In this document: positions 1 through 7,650 of the stretch, piece after piece
Numbering within the stretch: position 1 is the stretch's first letter
Layout of the letters: every line of letters begins with the position of its first letter
Origin: Leptolyngbya sp. Heron Island J
GTDB lineage: Bacteria; Cyanobacteriota; Cyanobacteriia; Phormidesmidales; Phormidesmidaceae
Direction of reading: 5' to 3'
Assembly: GCF_000482245.1 (NCBI RefSeq)
Contig: NZ_AWNH01000080.1
Location: 37,963-101,962 of the forward strand
Length of the DNA stretch: 64,000 nt
The notes under the pieces: model-generated
The model's input: the letters and a program-made list of their open reading frames with translations, nothing else
What the model was told of the DNA's origin: nothing
The model's database searches: none
Translations under genes and position numbers: made by a program

Positions 1-903
1 CGGGGGTTAAAACGCTACAGTGCCAACATTACCGCCATTGTTACCGTGGCAGATGATGGCGGTTCATCGGGGCGGTTGCGTCGAGAAATGGGGGGACTGC
101 CGCCGGGGGATATTCGTAACTGTCTGGCGGCTTTAGCCGATCAAGAAAAGCTAGTCACTGAATTATTTCAATATCGATTTAGTAGCGGTAGTGGGCTGAG
201 CGGTCACAGCTTTGGCAATTTATTTTTGGCCGCCATGAACGAAGTGACCGGCGACTGGGAAAAGGCCATTGCCGCCAGTTCTCAAGTGCTGGCCGTGCGG
301 GGTGAGGTGCTGCCCTCCACCCTGAGCGATGTCAAACTGTGGGCCGAACTCAGCGATGGTCGCCGGATTGAAGGCGAATCCAATATTACTAAGGCTCGCG
401 GTCGGATTATCAATATTGGCTGTACACCTGCGGCACCGCCTGCTTTACCAAAAGCTATTAATGCGATTAAAGAGGCCGACTACATCATCATTGGTCCCGG
501 CAGCCTTTACACCAGCATCGTGCCGAATTTGTTGGTGCCCGACATTGCCGATGCGATCGCCGCTACCCCGGTGCCTCGCATTTATGTCTGCAATATTATG
601 ACGGAGCCGGGTGAAACGGACGGCTACAGCGTATCCGAACATATCCGTGCCATCGATCGCGCCTGTGGTCGTCGGCTTTTTGATGCGGTTCTGGTACAAA
701 AACGCTCACCCTCAGCTGCAGCCCTAGAACGCTATCGCAAAGAAGGCGCAGAACGAGTGGTGTTTGACCGAGATGCCGTCATTGCTTCTGGCCGCCGGAT
801 TGTCATTGCCAATGTGATGAACGAAACCGAAAAAGGCACCATTCGCCATGACTCACCTAAGTTAGCCAAAGTGCTCATGCGCTGGCACGCCAGGGTGTAT
901 TAA
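1..903 (+). CDS. yvcK: YvcK/CofD-like (UPF0052) protein, 5'-truncated
   Basis: The reading frame is open from the first base of the window, so the gene begins upstream and its N-terminal glycine-rich nucleotide-binding loop is missing. The visible part starts [20 protein letters not shown] and continues with [18 protein letters not shown], then [10 protein letters not shown] near residue 160 and [15 protein letters not shown] near residue 200, all typical of this family. YvcK proteins bind UDP-sugars and are needed for growth on gluconeogenic substrates and for cell-wall homeostasis in Bacillus; the role in cyanobacteria is inferred only. An ATG inside the frame at 46 is not the true start. 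The gene ends against a perfect palindrome and a convergent small gene. Confidence 0.92.
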   Translation, partial: RGLKRYSANITAIVTVADDGGSSGRLRREMGGLPPGDIRNCLAALADQEKLVTELFQYRFSSGSGLSGHSFGNLFLAAMNEVTGDWEKAIAASSQVLAVRGEVLPSTLSDVKLWAELSDGRRIEGESNITKARGRIINIGCTPAAPPALPKAINAIKEADYIIIGPGSLYTSIVPNLLVPDIADAIAATPVPRIYVCNIMTEPGETDGYSVSEHIRAIDRACGRRLFDAVLVQKRSPSAAALERYRKEGAERVVFDRDAVIASGRRIVIANVMNETEKGTIRHDSPKLAKVLMRWHARVY

Positions 904-909
904 TAATTT

Positions 910-939
910 TGTAGGGACGTTCCATGGAACGTCCCTACA
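910..939. repeat. perfect 30-bp palindromic repeat between convergent genes
   Basis: Positions 910-924 are the exact reverse complement of 925-939; the left arm reads TGTAGGGACGTTCCA. It lies 7 bases after the stop of the YvcK-like gene and 4 bases before the stop of the opposing gene. It can fold into a long hairpin on either strand, but no T-run follows it. Two looser relatives with GTAGGG ends occur at 1367-1388 and 52623-52653, so it looks like a dispersed palindromic element rather than a plain terminator, though it may stop transcription in both directions. Confidence 0.85.
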
Positions 940-942
940 GGG

Positions 943-1188
943 TTATCCCTTGGCAAAAAAACGATTGGATACCCAGCCAATAATGCCGCTAATAATCGCC
1001 CCTGCCATCAAGATGCCAATGGCGGGCATAAATAATGGCTCCCAAAGGCTGTACCACAGATCAAACCCCAGATTAATATTGGCTGCTCGCCCCACTAAAG
1101 CCGAAGCAAACCAAACAAAACTAAATAGAACAAAGAAAAGATTTAGGGTTAATGCAGTGTTTAACCAGTTAATTAAACGGTCTTTCAT
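943..1188 (-). CDS. small two-helix membrane protein, unknown function
   Basis: 81 residues. Two hydrophobic segments are clear: about residues 15-33 (LNLFFVLFSFVWFASALVG) and about 52-73 (LFMPAIGILMAGAIISGIIG), with a short C-terminal basic tail. The pattern suits an inner or thylakoid membrane protein with both ends on the same side. I do not recognise the family. It is convergent with the YvcK-like gene and separated from it by the 910-939 palindrome. Confidence 0.7.
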   Translation of the reverse strand: MKDRLINWLNTALTLNLFFVLFSFVWFASALVGRAANINLGFDLWYSLWEPLFMPAIGILMAGAIISGIIGWVSNRFFAKG

Positions 1189-1366
1189 GCAAGCAATAGA
1201 ACGTCAGTAGTTTTTGATGTTTCAGGATAGCCCTCAACACATTATCAAGCTCTAGAACGATAATCAAAACCTTGGTTCATACCTAGATTATCAATAAAAA
1301 TATGACTAGCCTTGGCAGACTAGCCATACTGTAGAAGTTGAGTTTTACCGACTGCTAAGTACAGGG

Positions 1367-1388
1367 GTGTAGGGTTGAACCCCTACAC
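1367..1388. repeat. imperfect inverted repeat with GTGTAGGG ends
   Basis: GTGTAGGG at 1367-1374 pairs with CCCTACAC at 1381-1388 around a 6-base centre. It overlaps the stop codon of the small gene at 1383-1577. The ends resemble those of the palindrome at 910-939, suggesting a short dispersed element whose insertion may have supplied the last codons of that gene. Confidence 0.6.
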
Positions 1389-1577
1389 AGCATCCACATC
1401 CAATCCTTGAGATGCTTTCAAATTATCAGGATCAACGTAGTGACAAACTGACTCATCGATACAAATTAAAGCCCATCCAGACTTTTCAATCCCCATTAAT
1501 TCGTAGGGGCCATCCTGAACAAAAAATCCCTTGTGGTTTCTAGTATCAGGTTTAACTTCTACAGCATGCTTATCCAT
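1383..1577 (-). CDS. small acidic protein of 64 residues, unknown function
   Basis: The protein starts MDKHAVEVKPDTRNHKGFFV, followed by DGPYELMGIEKSGWALICID and a C-terminal VDPDNLKASQGL stretch. It has two cysteines (in LICID and SVCHYV), no membrane segment and no family I recognise. An AAGGAG-like site (AAGGAGCC on the minus strand, just upstream) supports the start. The last codons fall inside a GTGTAGGG-type inverted repeat, so the original C-terminus may have been different. Codon use looks normal for the window. Confidence 0.6.
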   Translation of the reverse strand: MDKHAVEVKPDTRNHKGFFVQDGPYELMGIEKSGWALICIDESVCHYVDPDNLKASQGLDVDAV

Positions 1578-1606
1578 TTTTAAAAGGCTCCTTGCAACGG
1601 GGTGAG

Positions 1607-1634
1607 TTCCAATAAAAAGAAAAACTTATTGGAA
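1607..1634. promoter_or_regulatory. 9-bp inverted repeat upstream of the 64-residue gene
   Basis: TTCCAATAA (1607-1615) and TTATTGGAA (1626-1634) are exact reverse complements around a purine-rich 10-base loop. The repeat lies about 30 bases upstream of the minus-strand start at 1577, so it could be an operator or a 5'-leader hairpin. Confidence 0.45.
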
Positions 1635-1701
1635 TCTTTTCTTAAGCTTATCAGTTCCTTTTTATTCCGAGCGTTAAGTTATCTGACCAAGAAAAACAGT
1701 C

Positions 1702-1729
1702 AAAAAAAAAGCGGGGATCATTGCCCCGC
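1702..1729 (-). terminator. rho-independent terminator on the minus strand
   Basis: Read on the minus strand, GCGGGG (1729-1724) pairs with CCCCGC (1716-1711) across a 7-base loop and is followed at once by nine T residues (1710-1702). It lies about 170 bases after the TPR gene at 1897-2319 and would end that transcript. Confidence 0.85.
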
Positions 1730-1896
1730 AATCCTTATATAAAGCTAAAGAACGGCTGCTCATGCCTGATGCGAAAAGATGGCCTAACTAACGACTAAGT
1801 AAGGACAAAAGACAAAAGTTAATCAACTTTTGTAAAGCTATTAATCTCATCTGTTCGAGTGATGGGGATATGCAAAACCGTTTCAGTGCAAGTGTT

Positions 1897-2319
1897 TTAA
1901 CTGTTAAAGATCCAGTTTTCTACTTTTTTGAGACTGTCCCAATCGGGTTTTCTTGTTAATCCTTCTTCAAAGTTCTGGCGAATATCTTCCTGAACTTCTT
2001 CTACAGACATCACCAGTTGAGTCGCTAACTCAATGTGCTCGCGCACTCCTTTACGGCCACTCTCAAGAATTGCGATCGCTATATTGATGTGAGCCTGTGG
2101 GTCCTGCGGTGTAATCTTAATGGCTTTCTGAGCTGCCTTATACGCAGCATTCGGTTTCCCTACCAATAGATAGAGCCATGACAAACAGGTATAGATGGCA
2201 CTATTTTTAGGTGCCTGTGCACTCAGCTCCTTGAAAAAGGGGATCAAAGCTTCTGCACTTTCGCCAGCCTGGTAACGGTTTAAACCGTCTTCAAACTGTT
2301 CTTCAATGGTTTGGCTCAT
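1897..2319 (-). CDS. small TPR-repeat protein
   Basis: 140 residues from the ATG at 2319 (MSQTIEEQFEDGLNRYQAGE). An in-frame start 16 codons upstream would add a basic extension (MWTRFRMGRFLTKTFP) unlike the rest, so I prefer the inner start. The protein contains about two TPR units: residues 5-38 (LNRYQAGESAEALIPFFKEL) and 40-75 (SAIYTCLSWLYLLVGKPNAA, AAQKAIKITPQDPQAHINIA), then a helical C-terminus. TPR proteins bind partner proteins; the partner is unknown. A strong terminator follows at 1702-1729. Confidence 0.8.
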   Translation of the reverse strand: MSQTIEEQFEDGLNRYQAGESAEALIPFFKELSAQAPKNSAIYTCLSWLYLLVGKPNAAYKAAQKAIKITPQDPQAHINIAIAILESGRKGVREHIELATQLVMSVEEVQEDIRQNFEEGLTRKPDWDSLKKVENWIFNS

Positions 2320-2433
2320 AGGGAAAGTCTTTGTCAAAAACCTTCCCATTCTAAACCGTGTCCACACCCAGGAAGGCGATTTTCAACTAGAGCCCAGGGT
2401 TTAATAAATCATCTGGACGCGGCTTTAGCGGTC

Positions 2434-2787
2434 TTAAGCACTAAAAGACTTGCCGCAGCCACAGGTTTGATCCGCGTTGGGGTTAGTAAACTGGAATCCT
2501 CCGCCAATTAGAGCATCACTGTAATCGAGCATAAGTCCGTAGAGGTAGAGCATGCTCTTTTTGTCACAGATCACTTTGAAACCTTCATAGTCGAACACCT
2601 CGTCATGTTCGCCAATGTTGCTTAAGGTATCAAAATCCATCATGTAAGACATGCCAGAGCAGCCACCTTGGCGTACCCCTACTCGTAGACACAGCTCGTC
2701 ACCTTGCTTCTCTTTAAGAGCAAGGACATGATTCAGGGCTGATTCAGTCATCAGGATGCCCTGTTGCGATTGGGTAGCTTGGGTCAT
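2434..2787 (-). CDS. IscA/SufA/ErpA-type iron-sulfur assembly protein
   Basis: 117 residues with the complete A-type carrier signature: a first cysteine in [16 protein letters not shown] and the C-terminal pair in [14 protein letters not shown], the three ligands that hold an Fe-S cluster or iron. These proteins act in the cytoplasm, passing [2Fe-2S]/[4Fe-4S] clusters to apoproteins in the SUF/ISC pathways. The length matches the family. It is upstream of the TPR gene on the same strand (gap about 114 bases), so they may be co-transcribed. Which paralogue (SufA, IscA or ErpA) it is cannot be decided from sequence alone. Confidence 0.93.
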   Translation of the reverse strand: MTQATQSQQGILMTESALNHVLALKEKQGDELCLRVGVRQGGCSGMSYMMDFDTLSNIGEHDEVFDYEGFKVICDKKSMLYLYGLMLDYSDALIGGGFQFTNPNADQTCGCGKSFSA

Positions 2788-3016
2788 GGGTCGTCTGGTT
2801 TACTACGTTACTGACGTTTGAATTCAATGCTTTAGTCTATTTTAGCTCAGGCATTGTTGGAGAATGTTTTTAGCTTTAATGGTTGGTATTGACTAAGTCC
2901 GGTGTTGAGGCTCGATTCTGCAATCCATGATCGGCAATAGTTGAACAAATCTATCGGGTCGTAGCCAATGGTTTGATTCTTTTCCACAATAGAGTCTGTT
3001 CATATCCCCATCTTTT

Positions 3017-4615
3017 ATGCCCCCTCTGAGTCCATTTACCCGCCGTCGTATTCAGAAACTGCCTCAAACAAATAGCGTTTGGGAAGGTGGGCGTTGTTCC
3101 ATGCCTGACGTGGAACATGACGACCGCGATTGTATTTTGTGGGTGGATGGCCATCAGGGATACGTACGCAGTGTTGATATGGTTGCGGCTAATAGCGGGT
3201 ATGAAGCTGTGGCGCGGAGTTTGCTCCAGGCGATTGAGCATCCCCAGGGGCCTGCCGAACCCAGTCGCCCCCAGCGTGTGGTAGTCAATGATCGTGAGCT
3301 GCAGTTTTTTTTGAGGGGTGTGCTGCAGGAGCTGGATATTGATGTGGTGTATGGCGCGACGCTGCCCTGGGTAGATGAGATTTTTGATCATTTGCTTTCT
3401 CAAATCAGTGTGCCGTCATCGTCGGTACCGGCAGCCTACGATGATTGTCTGCGCGAAAAAGCCCTGGCACTCTGGCATCAAGCTCCCTGGTATCGTCTCA
3501 GTGAGCAGGAGCTGTTAGCGGTTGAGCTCAATCGTTGGGATACGGACACGCTCTATGTGTCTATTTTGGGCATGGCCGATGTGGATTATGGTCTGCTGTT
3601 TTATCGCAGTCTGGAATCGTTATTGCATTTTCGTGAACAGGTGCTGAATTGCGATCGCACAACAACCGATTTATCCACTGGCATGTCACCCCAAATGCTG
3701 CAGCAAGTCTTCTTAACCCAGGACTGCTTTTTTCTCAACTATGTTGTCGAACGACCACGGCAAACAGAGCCTGACAATTATGAAGTTGGCAGTATTCATC
3801 CCCTCGAAGGCATGCGTCATGAACTGGATGAAACCGAAGCGGCTATTTTGATTATCACCTTAGAGGCTCTAAACCGCTTTTTTCAAAAAGCCCCTGATCC
3901 ACTTGACGTACTACAACCCCTACAAAAAACTCTGCGAATCCCTAACCCCATAGAAGGAGACTCTCCTAAACAATGTACGGTCAAGATTAAGTCGTTGCCA
4001 GAGATTTCTGCCAGCCTGATGGCGGAGACAGAACAGATTTTGGACATGGGTAACGATATAGAGAATGAGCCCATACTACACGATGACCTGGTGCCTGATG
4101 GTTCACTGATTTTGCTGACTAAGCTTTCTCCTGAGCGGTTAACAGAGCTACGGAAAACCACGACCCGCTATCAGGCGACTGCCACAGAGCCAGCCAACGC
4201 AAACACCACTTCCTGGCCTGTGGTTATTATTCAGACATCGCGCCCTAAAGCCATGGTGCTATTTGAGCAAATTGAATCCATAGGTGGGATTCAAGCAATG
4301 TGCTTTAATCCTGGTCACGATCCATTTAACCAGCTCACATTTCAACTGGGTATTTGGCAAGCTGGCGATCGCAGTTTACATCTATTCCATGAATATGACA
4401 GTAGCGATCGCTATCATCGCGAAGCTCTAGAAAAATGGCATCAACAACAAATTAAAAGTCGTGGCCGCTGCGGCATCATGATTGCGGCAGGTGTGACCGG
4501 TCGCAATCGAGGTAATCCTCAGCCAAAAGATATTGTCGCCTTTTTAGAAGTAAATTTTTGCGCTCCAGAGATGCTCAATCTGGAACCCTTAGTGTTGAGC
4601 TATGCCATTGAGTAA
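3017..4615 (+). CDS. large cyanobacterial protein of unknown function (DUF6930-like)
   Basis: 532 residues, no signal peptide and no membrane segment. The N-terminal part (about 25-130) has alternating hydrophobic strands such as DRDCILWVDGHQGYVRSVDM and PQRVVVNDRELQFFLRGVLQ; the middle (130-300) is helical with many acidic and aromatic residues; the C-terminal part (about 390-532) is again alpha/beta (WPVVIIQTSRPKAMVLFEQI). It resembles proteins labelled DUF6930 in cyanobacteria, from memory and unchecked. No catalytic motif stands out. It stands alone, convergent with the first LuxR-type gene. Confidence 0.8.
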   Translation: MPPLSPFTRRRIQKLPQTNSVWEGGRCSMPDVEHDDRDCILWVDGHQGYVRSVDMVAANSGYEAVARSLLQAIEHPQGPAEPSRPQRVVVNDRELQFFLRGVLQELDIDVVYGATLPWVDEIFDHLLSQISVPSSSVPAAYDDCLREKALALWHQAPWYRLSEQELLAVELNRWDTDTLYVSILGMADVDYGLLFYRSLESLLHFREQVLNCDRTTTDLSTGMSPQMLQQVFLTQDCFFLNYVVERPRQTEPDNYEVGSIHPLEGMRHELDETEAAILIITLEALNRFFQKAPDPLDVLQPLQKTLRIPNPIEGDSPKQCTVKIKSLPEISASLMAETEQILDMGNDIENEPILHDDLVPDGSLILLTKLSPERLTELRKTTTRYQATATEPANANTTSWPVVIIQTSRPKAMVLFEQIESIGGIQAMCFNPGHDPFNQLTFQLGIWQAGDRSLHLFHEYDSSDRYHREALEKWHQQQIKSRGRCGIMIAAGVTGRNRGNPQPKDIVAFLEVNFCAPEMLNLEPLVLSYAIE

Positions 4616-4668
4616 AGCTGGCTAAATTAGTACGTGTTTTATTGATACTGTTACAAAGCCTTTTATGG

Positions 4669-4742
4669 CCGTGGACCTGTTGCTTAACTGGGCGAGCTAT
4701 GGCTGCATGAGCACCGTAAGATCTAAGTCGCAAGGTCCACGG
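4669..4742. repeat. 74-bp structured inverted repeat between convergent genes
   Basis: CCGTGGACCT (4669-4678) is the exact reverse complement of AGGTCCACGG (4733-4742), and after a small bulge the stem continues with TTGC/GCAA. The 46-base interior can form smaller hairpins. It lies between the convergent genes ending at 4615 and 4759 with no T-run after it, so it may be a bidirectional processing or termination structure, a small RNA, or a mobile palindromic element. Confidence 0.6.
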
Positions 4743-4758
4743 TTGTTACTATCAGGGG

Positions 4759-5388
4759 TTAGCCTACACTGCTTGAAAACATTACCTTTTTACGTTTTGA
4801 ATGGATGCTTTTCATGTGTTTTTTCACCGTATTGGGGGTAATCTCCAGCTCAAGTGCAATTTGTTTGTAGGTGCGACCTCGTCTATGCAGTAACCAAACC
4901 TCTCGTTCCCGAGGCGTTAAACCATATTGTTCTGCCTCTTGAGAGACAATTTTATTGATTGTGGTTTGTCGATCTTCTATGAGCAACAGCAGATAGGGTT
5001 GATCTAGTTTGTCTACTGTTAGCCACCTAGCACGAATATGCAGGATCGCCAGGTTCTCAATGAAAATATCGAACTGAGTTAGCCAACACTGATTGGGAAA
5101 CAGATTACGAACCTCCATTAACGACTGACAAATCTGACAAATCTCTTGGGGCACCTGGACAGACTCATCCACAACTGAATTGAGTTGTTTCAAGACGCGT
5201 CTACCATATAGATTTGAATAAACTATCTTTTTTTGGTCCGTTAGTACAAGAATACCGCTAACTAATTCTGAAATAATGTCTTCTTCAATAAAAGATTTGT
5301 CTAAATCTTTTATTGAAGAATCTTCTGCTCCACAACTCTTGTGATTCGGGGGCTTGACAGAAGTGTCAGTGTTAATCAACCTTTTCAT
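4759..5388 (-). CDS. PAS-LuxR transcriptional regulator A
   Basis: 209 residues. Residues about 35-135 resemble a PAS sensor (SELVSGILVLTDQKKIVYSN, then a strand-rich part ending LLLLIEDRQ). Residues about 148-200 form a LuxR-type helix-turn-helix: GLTPREREVWLLHRRGRTYK followed by QIALELEITPNTVKKHMK. There is no receiver domain, so a small ligand or redox signal is more likely than phosphorylation. It is the last gene of a same-strand run (8265, 7484 and 6108 upstream) and is a close paralogue of the divergent regulator at 8705-9349. It probably controls the genes between them. Confidence 0.85.
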   Translation of the reverse strand: MKRLINTDTSVKPPNHKSCGAEDSSIKDLDKSFIEEDIISELVSGILVLTDQKKIVYSNLYGRRVLKQLNSVVDESVQVPQEICQICQSLMEVRNLFPNQCWLTQFDIFIENLAILHIRARWLTVDKLDQPYLLLLIEDRQTTINKIVSQEAEQYGLTPREREVWLLHRRGRTYKQIALELEITPNTVKKHMKSIHSKRKKVMFSSSVG

Positions 5389-5469
5389 AATAAGCTTCGC
5401 AGAAGATTAATTTACAGGGTTTTATAAAAAGGGGGGCTCCATCCTAGTGATGTGGCGGACCATAAAACA

Positions 5470-6108
5470 TCAGGTATTGGTAAGTTCAAGAAAAATTTTG
5501 TATTCAGCTTGCATCATCTCCCGAAAGGAGCGATAACGATCGGCTCCAGGCAGCCAATCTCCAAAAAACCAAGCTTCCCATTCGCCATTTCCGGTAACGA
5601 CCTGAGGATTTAAGAGATATATAGATGATTCTCCCCTATCACTGATTTCCAGGGTGTTTCTTAAATATTCGATTCGTAATTTACTGCAGTCCTGGCGTTC
5701 TCCATAAACGAAATAGTCACGATCCGATATTTCCTGGGGGCAAGACAGTCCATTATTGTTATGGGACTGTGCCTGTTGTATCTCATTGTTTTCTAAAATA
5801 AATTGCTCAAGCCAGGTAGGATTTCTAATTGAAAACCACTCAACTTCTTCTATCGACCACATGCGATATATAAAAGGTGTAGTCTGTCTCCAACCATTAG
5901 AGACTTTTAAGAAGTTTCGATAGGATGGTGGCAGTGTGGTTTGTAATCGAACTTCAGTTTGCACAATGAGTTCTTCAGTGGCACCCGGATAACCTAACCA
6001 TCCAGATTCAATAACTTCTGTGGGTAACTGATTAATTCGATCTTCCATAGAAGCTAAGATTTCTCGACTCCACCGTCTTAGAAATTCGTGCCAGTCAAAT
6101 GTATTCAT
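5470..6108 (-). CDS. SMI1/KNR4-family protein
   Basis: 212 residues from ATG 6108, which has AAGG four bases upstream; a TTG 12 bases further upstream is possible. The SMI1/KNR4 core is about residues 38-90 (GYPGATEELIVQTEVRLQTT, LPPSYRNFLKVSNGW), with the later strand-and-aspartate part (YFVYGERQ, SSIYLLNPQVV, EWEAWFFGDWLPG) and a C-terminal helix. In bacteria this superfamily is common as immunity proteins of polymorphic toxin loci and as protein-interaction modules. No toxin is recognisable next door, so the immunity role is not supported here. It sits between the HhH/beta-sandwich gene and regulator A, 81 bases from the latter. Confidence 0.85.
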   Translation of the reverse strand: MNTFDWHEFLRRWSREILASMEDRINQLPTEVIESGWLGYPGATEELIVQTEVRLQTTLPPSYRNFLKVSNGWRQTTPFIYRMWSIEEVEWFSIRNPTWLEQFILENNEIQQAQSHNNNGLSCPQEISDRDYFVYGERQDCSKLRIEYLRNTLEISDRGESSIYLLNPQVVTGNGEWEAWFFGDWLPGADRYRSFREMMQAEYKIFLELTNT

Positions 6109-6194
6109 GGCCTTAGACAATTATGGAAAATCTAGAAATGGGGATACGCCAGCTGTGAAACTGTTTCCAGTTGGATGACTGGAATTGCCATAGG

Positions 6195-7484
6195 TTATAT
6201 AACTTGCAGAGCAGGTATTTCAAATAAATCTGAGGTGCCCACAGTATCAGCAAAATTAACAATCAGCTGAAACCGATAAATTCCCATTTCTAACACGGTT
6301 TCTGGCAAGTCAACTTTGACAGTAGACTGTACGTCTTTGCATAAAACAGTGTGGGAACTGGTTATGGAAAAGTTATCACCCGTTATCCGATTGGCGATAA
6401 ATGCTTGCAACTGCAAATGCAGCGACTCCTCCAGGTCCTCCAACGCCTCAACATTGAAGCTTAAACTAACTTCTGATAAAAAGGGGCGACTGCTTTGAAT
6501 AGGGCCGATCATTTTAGTTGGTTGCCCAGCTTGAGCCCCATATTCAATGTGAGGGGGTTGTAAGAAGCGTACCTGTTCTATTTGAACGGGGGTTGGCATA
6601 TCAACCTCTTGTTCAACCTCTTGCTCCGTTACTGTGGTTTCTGGAGCAGATCCTGGAAGAGCGGTATCGTCAATACGAGCCAATATCCACGCAGGTAGCC
6701 GTTCGATATCCCCAAGCGGCCAAGTCTGCTGTATATCGGTCTCAGTCTGCTGCACCTGAATACGTGCTTCAGGTTGGCTAGCCACTTGTCGGGTTTGGTA
6801 AGTGACGACAAAAGAGATCAGGCTATGCCAATCAGTGTCTTGAGAGATTTCTGGAGGCGACACTTCTGAGGAATGGAGCGCTGGCTCATCGGTTGAACTT
6901 GTTGAGCCTAAACTGTCCGTTAGTGGAGATGCGCTATCAAGGGCGTTGCTGTCCTCTTCAGTCTCCTCTTCAGTCTCTTGTTCAGCAATATCAGGAGCAT
7001 GTACCTCAGCTGGTTCAGGTACAAGTTCTTTAGATTGATCAATCCAGTCCTGGATTTCATTAACTGTGACTGTATGCCCTGCTTCCCGTAGCCGAGCTTC
7101 AACCTCTTCTGCAGAAGATTCAGCTAAATCTGCAAAGGTGCATATCTCCAATGAGTAAAGCCACTGTTGGCTAGCTGTATTAATCCCCTCTAAATCGGTA
7201 AATGGATCACGGTTCTGCTCCTGACGGCTGTTGTCTTGGTCCTGTGCCAACCTTCTGGCTTGCTCAATCCATTGTTGAATCATCGCAAGCTTAATTGAAT
7301 GTTCTGCTGCCTGCAGCTGAGTGGCCAGATCTTCGGCGGACGACTCAGCCAATTCTGAGAAGGTATAAATTCCTAAATCGTTTAGCCACTGCTGTCTAGC
7401 ACGACCTATATCGGCAATATCTGTTAGCTGATCGTGGGATTGGCTGTCGCGATCTTTTGTATTATCAGTTGGTGGCCCACTCAT
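6195..7484 (-). CDS. protein with two helix-hairpin-helix repeats, acidic linker and beta-rich C-terminal domain
   Basis: 429 residues. Two tandem repeats at about 21-80 and 97-154 share QQWL..L.I.TF..LAESSAE and end in a W-I-x-Q helix (QQWIEQARRLA, QDWIDQSKELV), resembling helix-hairpin-helix/DUF4332-type units. Residues 156-215 are a low-complexity acidic and serine-rich linker. Residues about 215-270 and 310-429 are predicted beta-rich, ending LPETVLEMGIYRFQLIVNF ... ALQVI. ATG 7484 has AAGGGGGC eight bases upstream. The C-terminus resembles the end of the neighbouring protein at 7651-8265. No enzyme motif is seen; binding to nucleic acid or protein is an inference from the HhH repeats. 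Confidence 0.75.
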   Translation of the reverse strand: MSGPPTDNTKDRDSQSHDQLTDIADIGRARQQWLNDLGIYTFSELAESSAEDLATQLQAAEHSIKLAMIQQWIEQARRLAQDQDNSRQEQNRDPFTDLEGINTASQQWLYSLEICTFADLAESSAEEVEARLREAGHTVTVNEIQDWIDQSKELVPEPAEVHAPDIAEQETEEETEEDSNALDSASPLTDSLGSTSSTDEPALHSSEVSPPEISQDTDWHSLISFVVTYQTRQVASQPEARIQVQQTETDIQQTWPLGDIERLPAWILARIDDTALPGSAPETTVTEQEVEQEVDMPTPVQIEQVRFLQPPHIEYGAQAGQPTKMIGPIQSSRPFLSEVSLSFNVEALEDLEESLHLQLQAFIANRITGDNFSITSSHTVLCKDVQSTVKVDLPETVLEMGIYRFQLIVNFADTVGTSDLFEIPALQVI

Positions 7485-7562
7485 GTTGATGCCCCCTTAT
7501 AGGTTTTGGGTAACTTACGTATTATTGCCTTGGCAGGAGTCTCGTCACACATCACGATAGGG

Positions 7563-7628
7563 ACTCAAACTCCCGATGATATCTGGGAGTTTGAGTGATT
7601 GTATTAACGATTTGAACGTTAATACAAT
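7563..7628 (-). repeat. two adjacent perfect 12-bp hairpins between operon genes
   Basis: Hairpin 1: ACTCAAACTCCC (7563-7574) with GGGAGTTTGAGT (7585-7596), 10-base loop. Hairpin 2: ATTGTATTAACG (7598-7609) with CGTTAATACAAT (7617-7628), 7-base loop. A single base separates them. They lie between the 204-residue gene (stop 7651) and the 429-residue gene (start 7484). No T-run follows on the minus strand, so they look like RNA processing or stability elements, attenuators or paired operators rather than a standard terminator. Confidence 0.85.
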
Positions 7629-7650
7629 GTTCAGAGTGTGATAGTAGTGG

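Larger units (their letters stand above)
1578..1896. other. intergenic region with an upstream hairpin and a terminator
   Basis: No gene is visible. Two structures are: an inverted repeat at 1607-1634 (TTCCAATAA ... TTATTGGAA), which lies upstream of the minus-strand 64-residue gene, and a minus-strand intrinsic terminator at 1702-1729. Both are listed separately. Confidence 0.6.
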
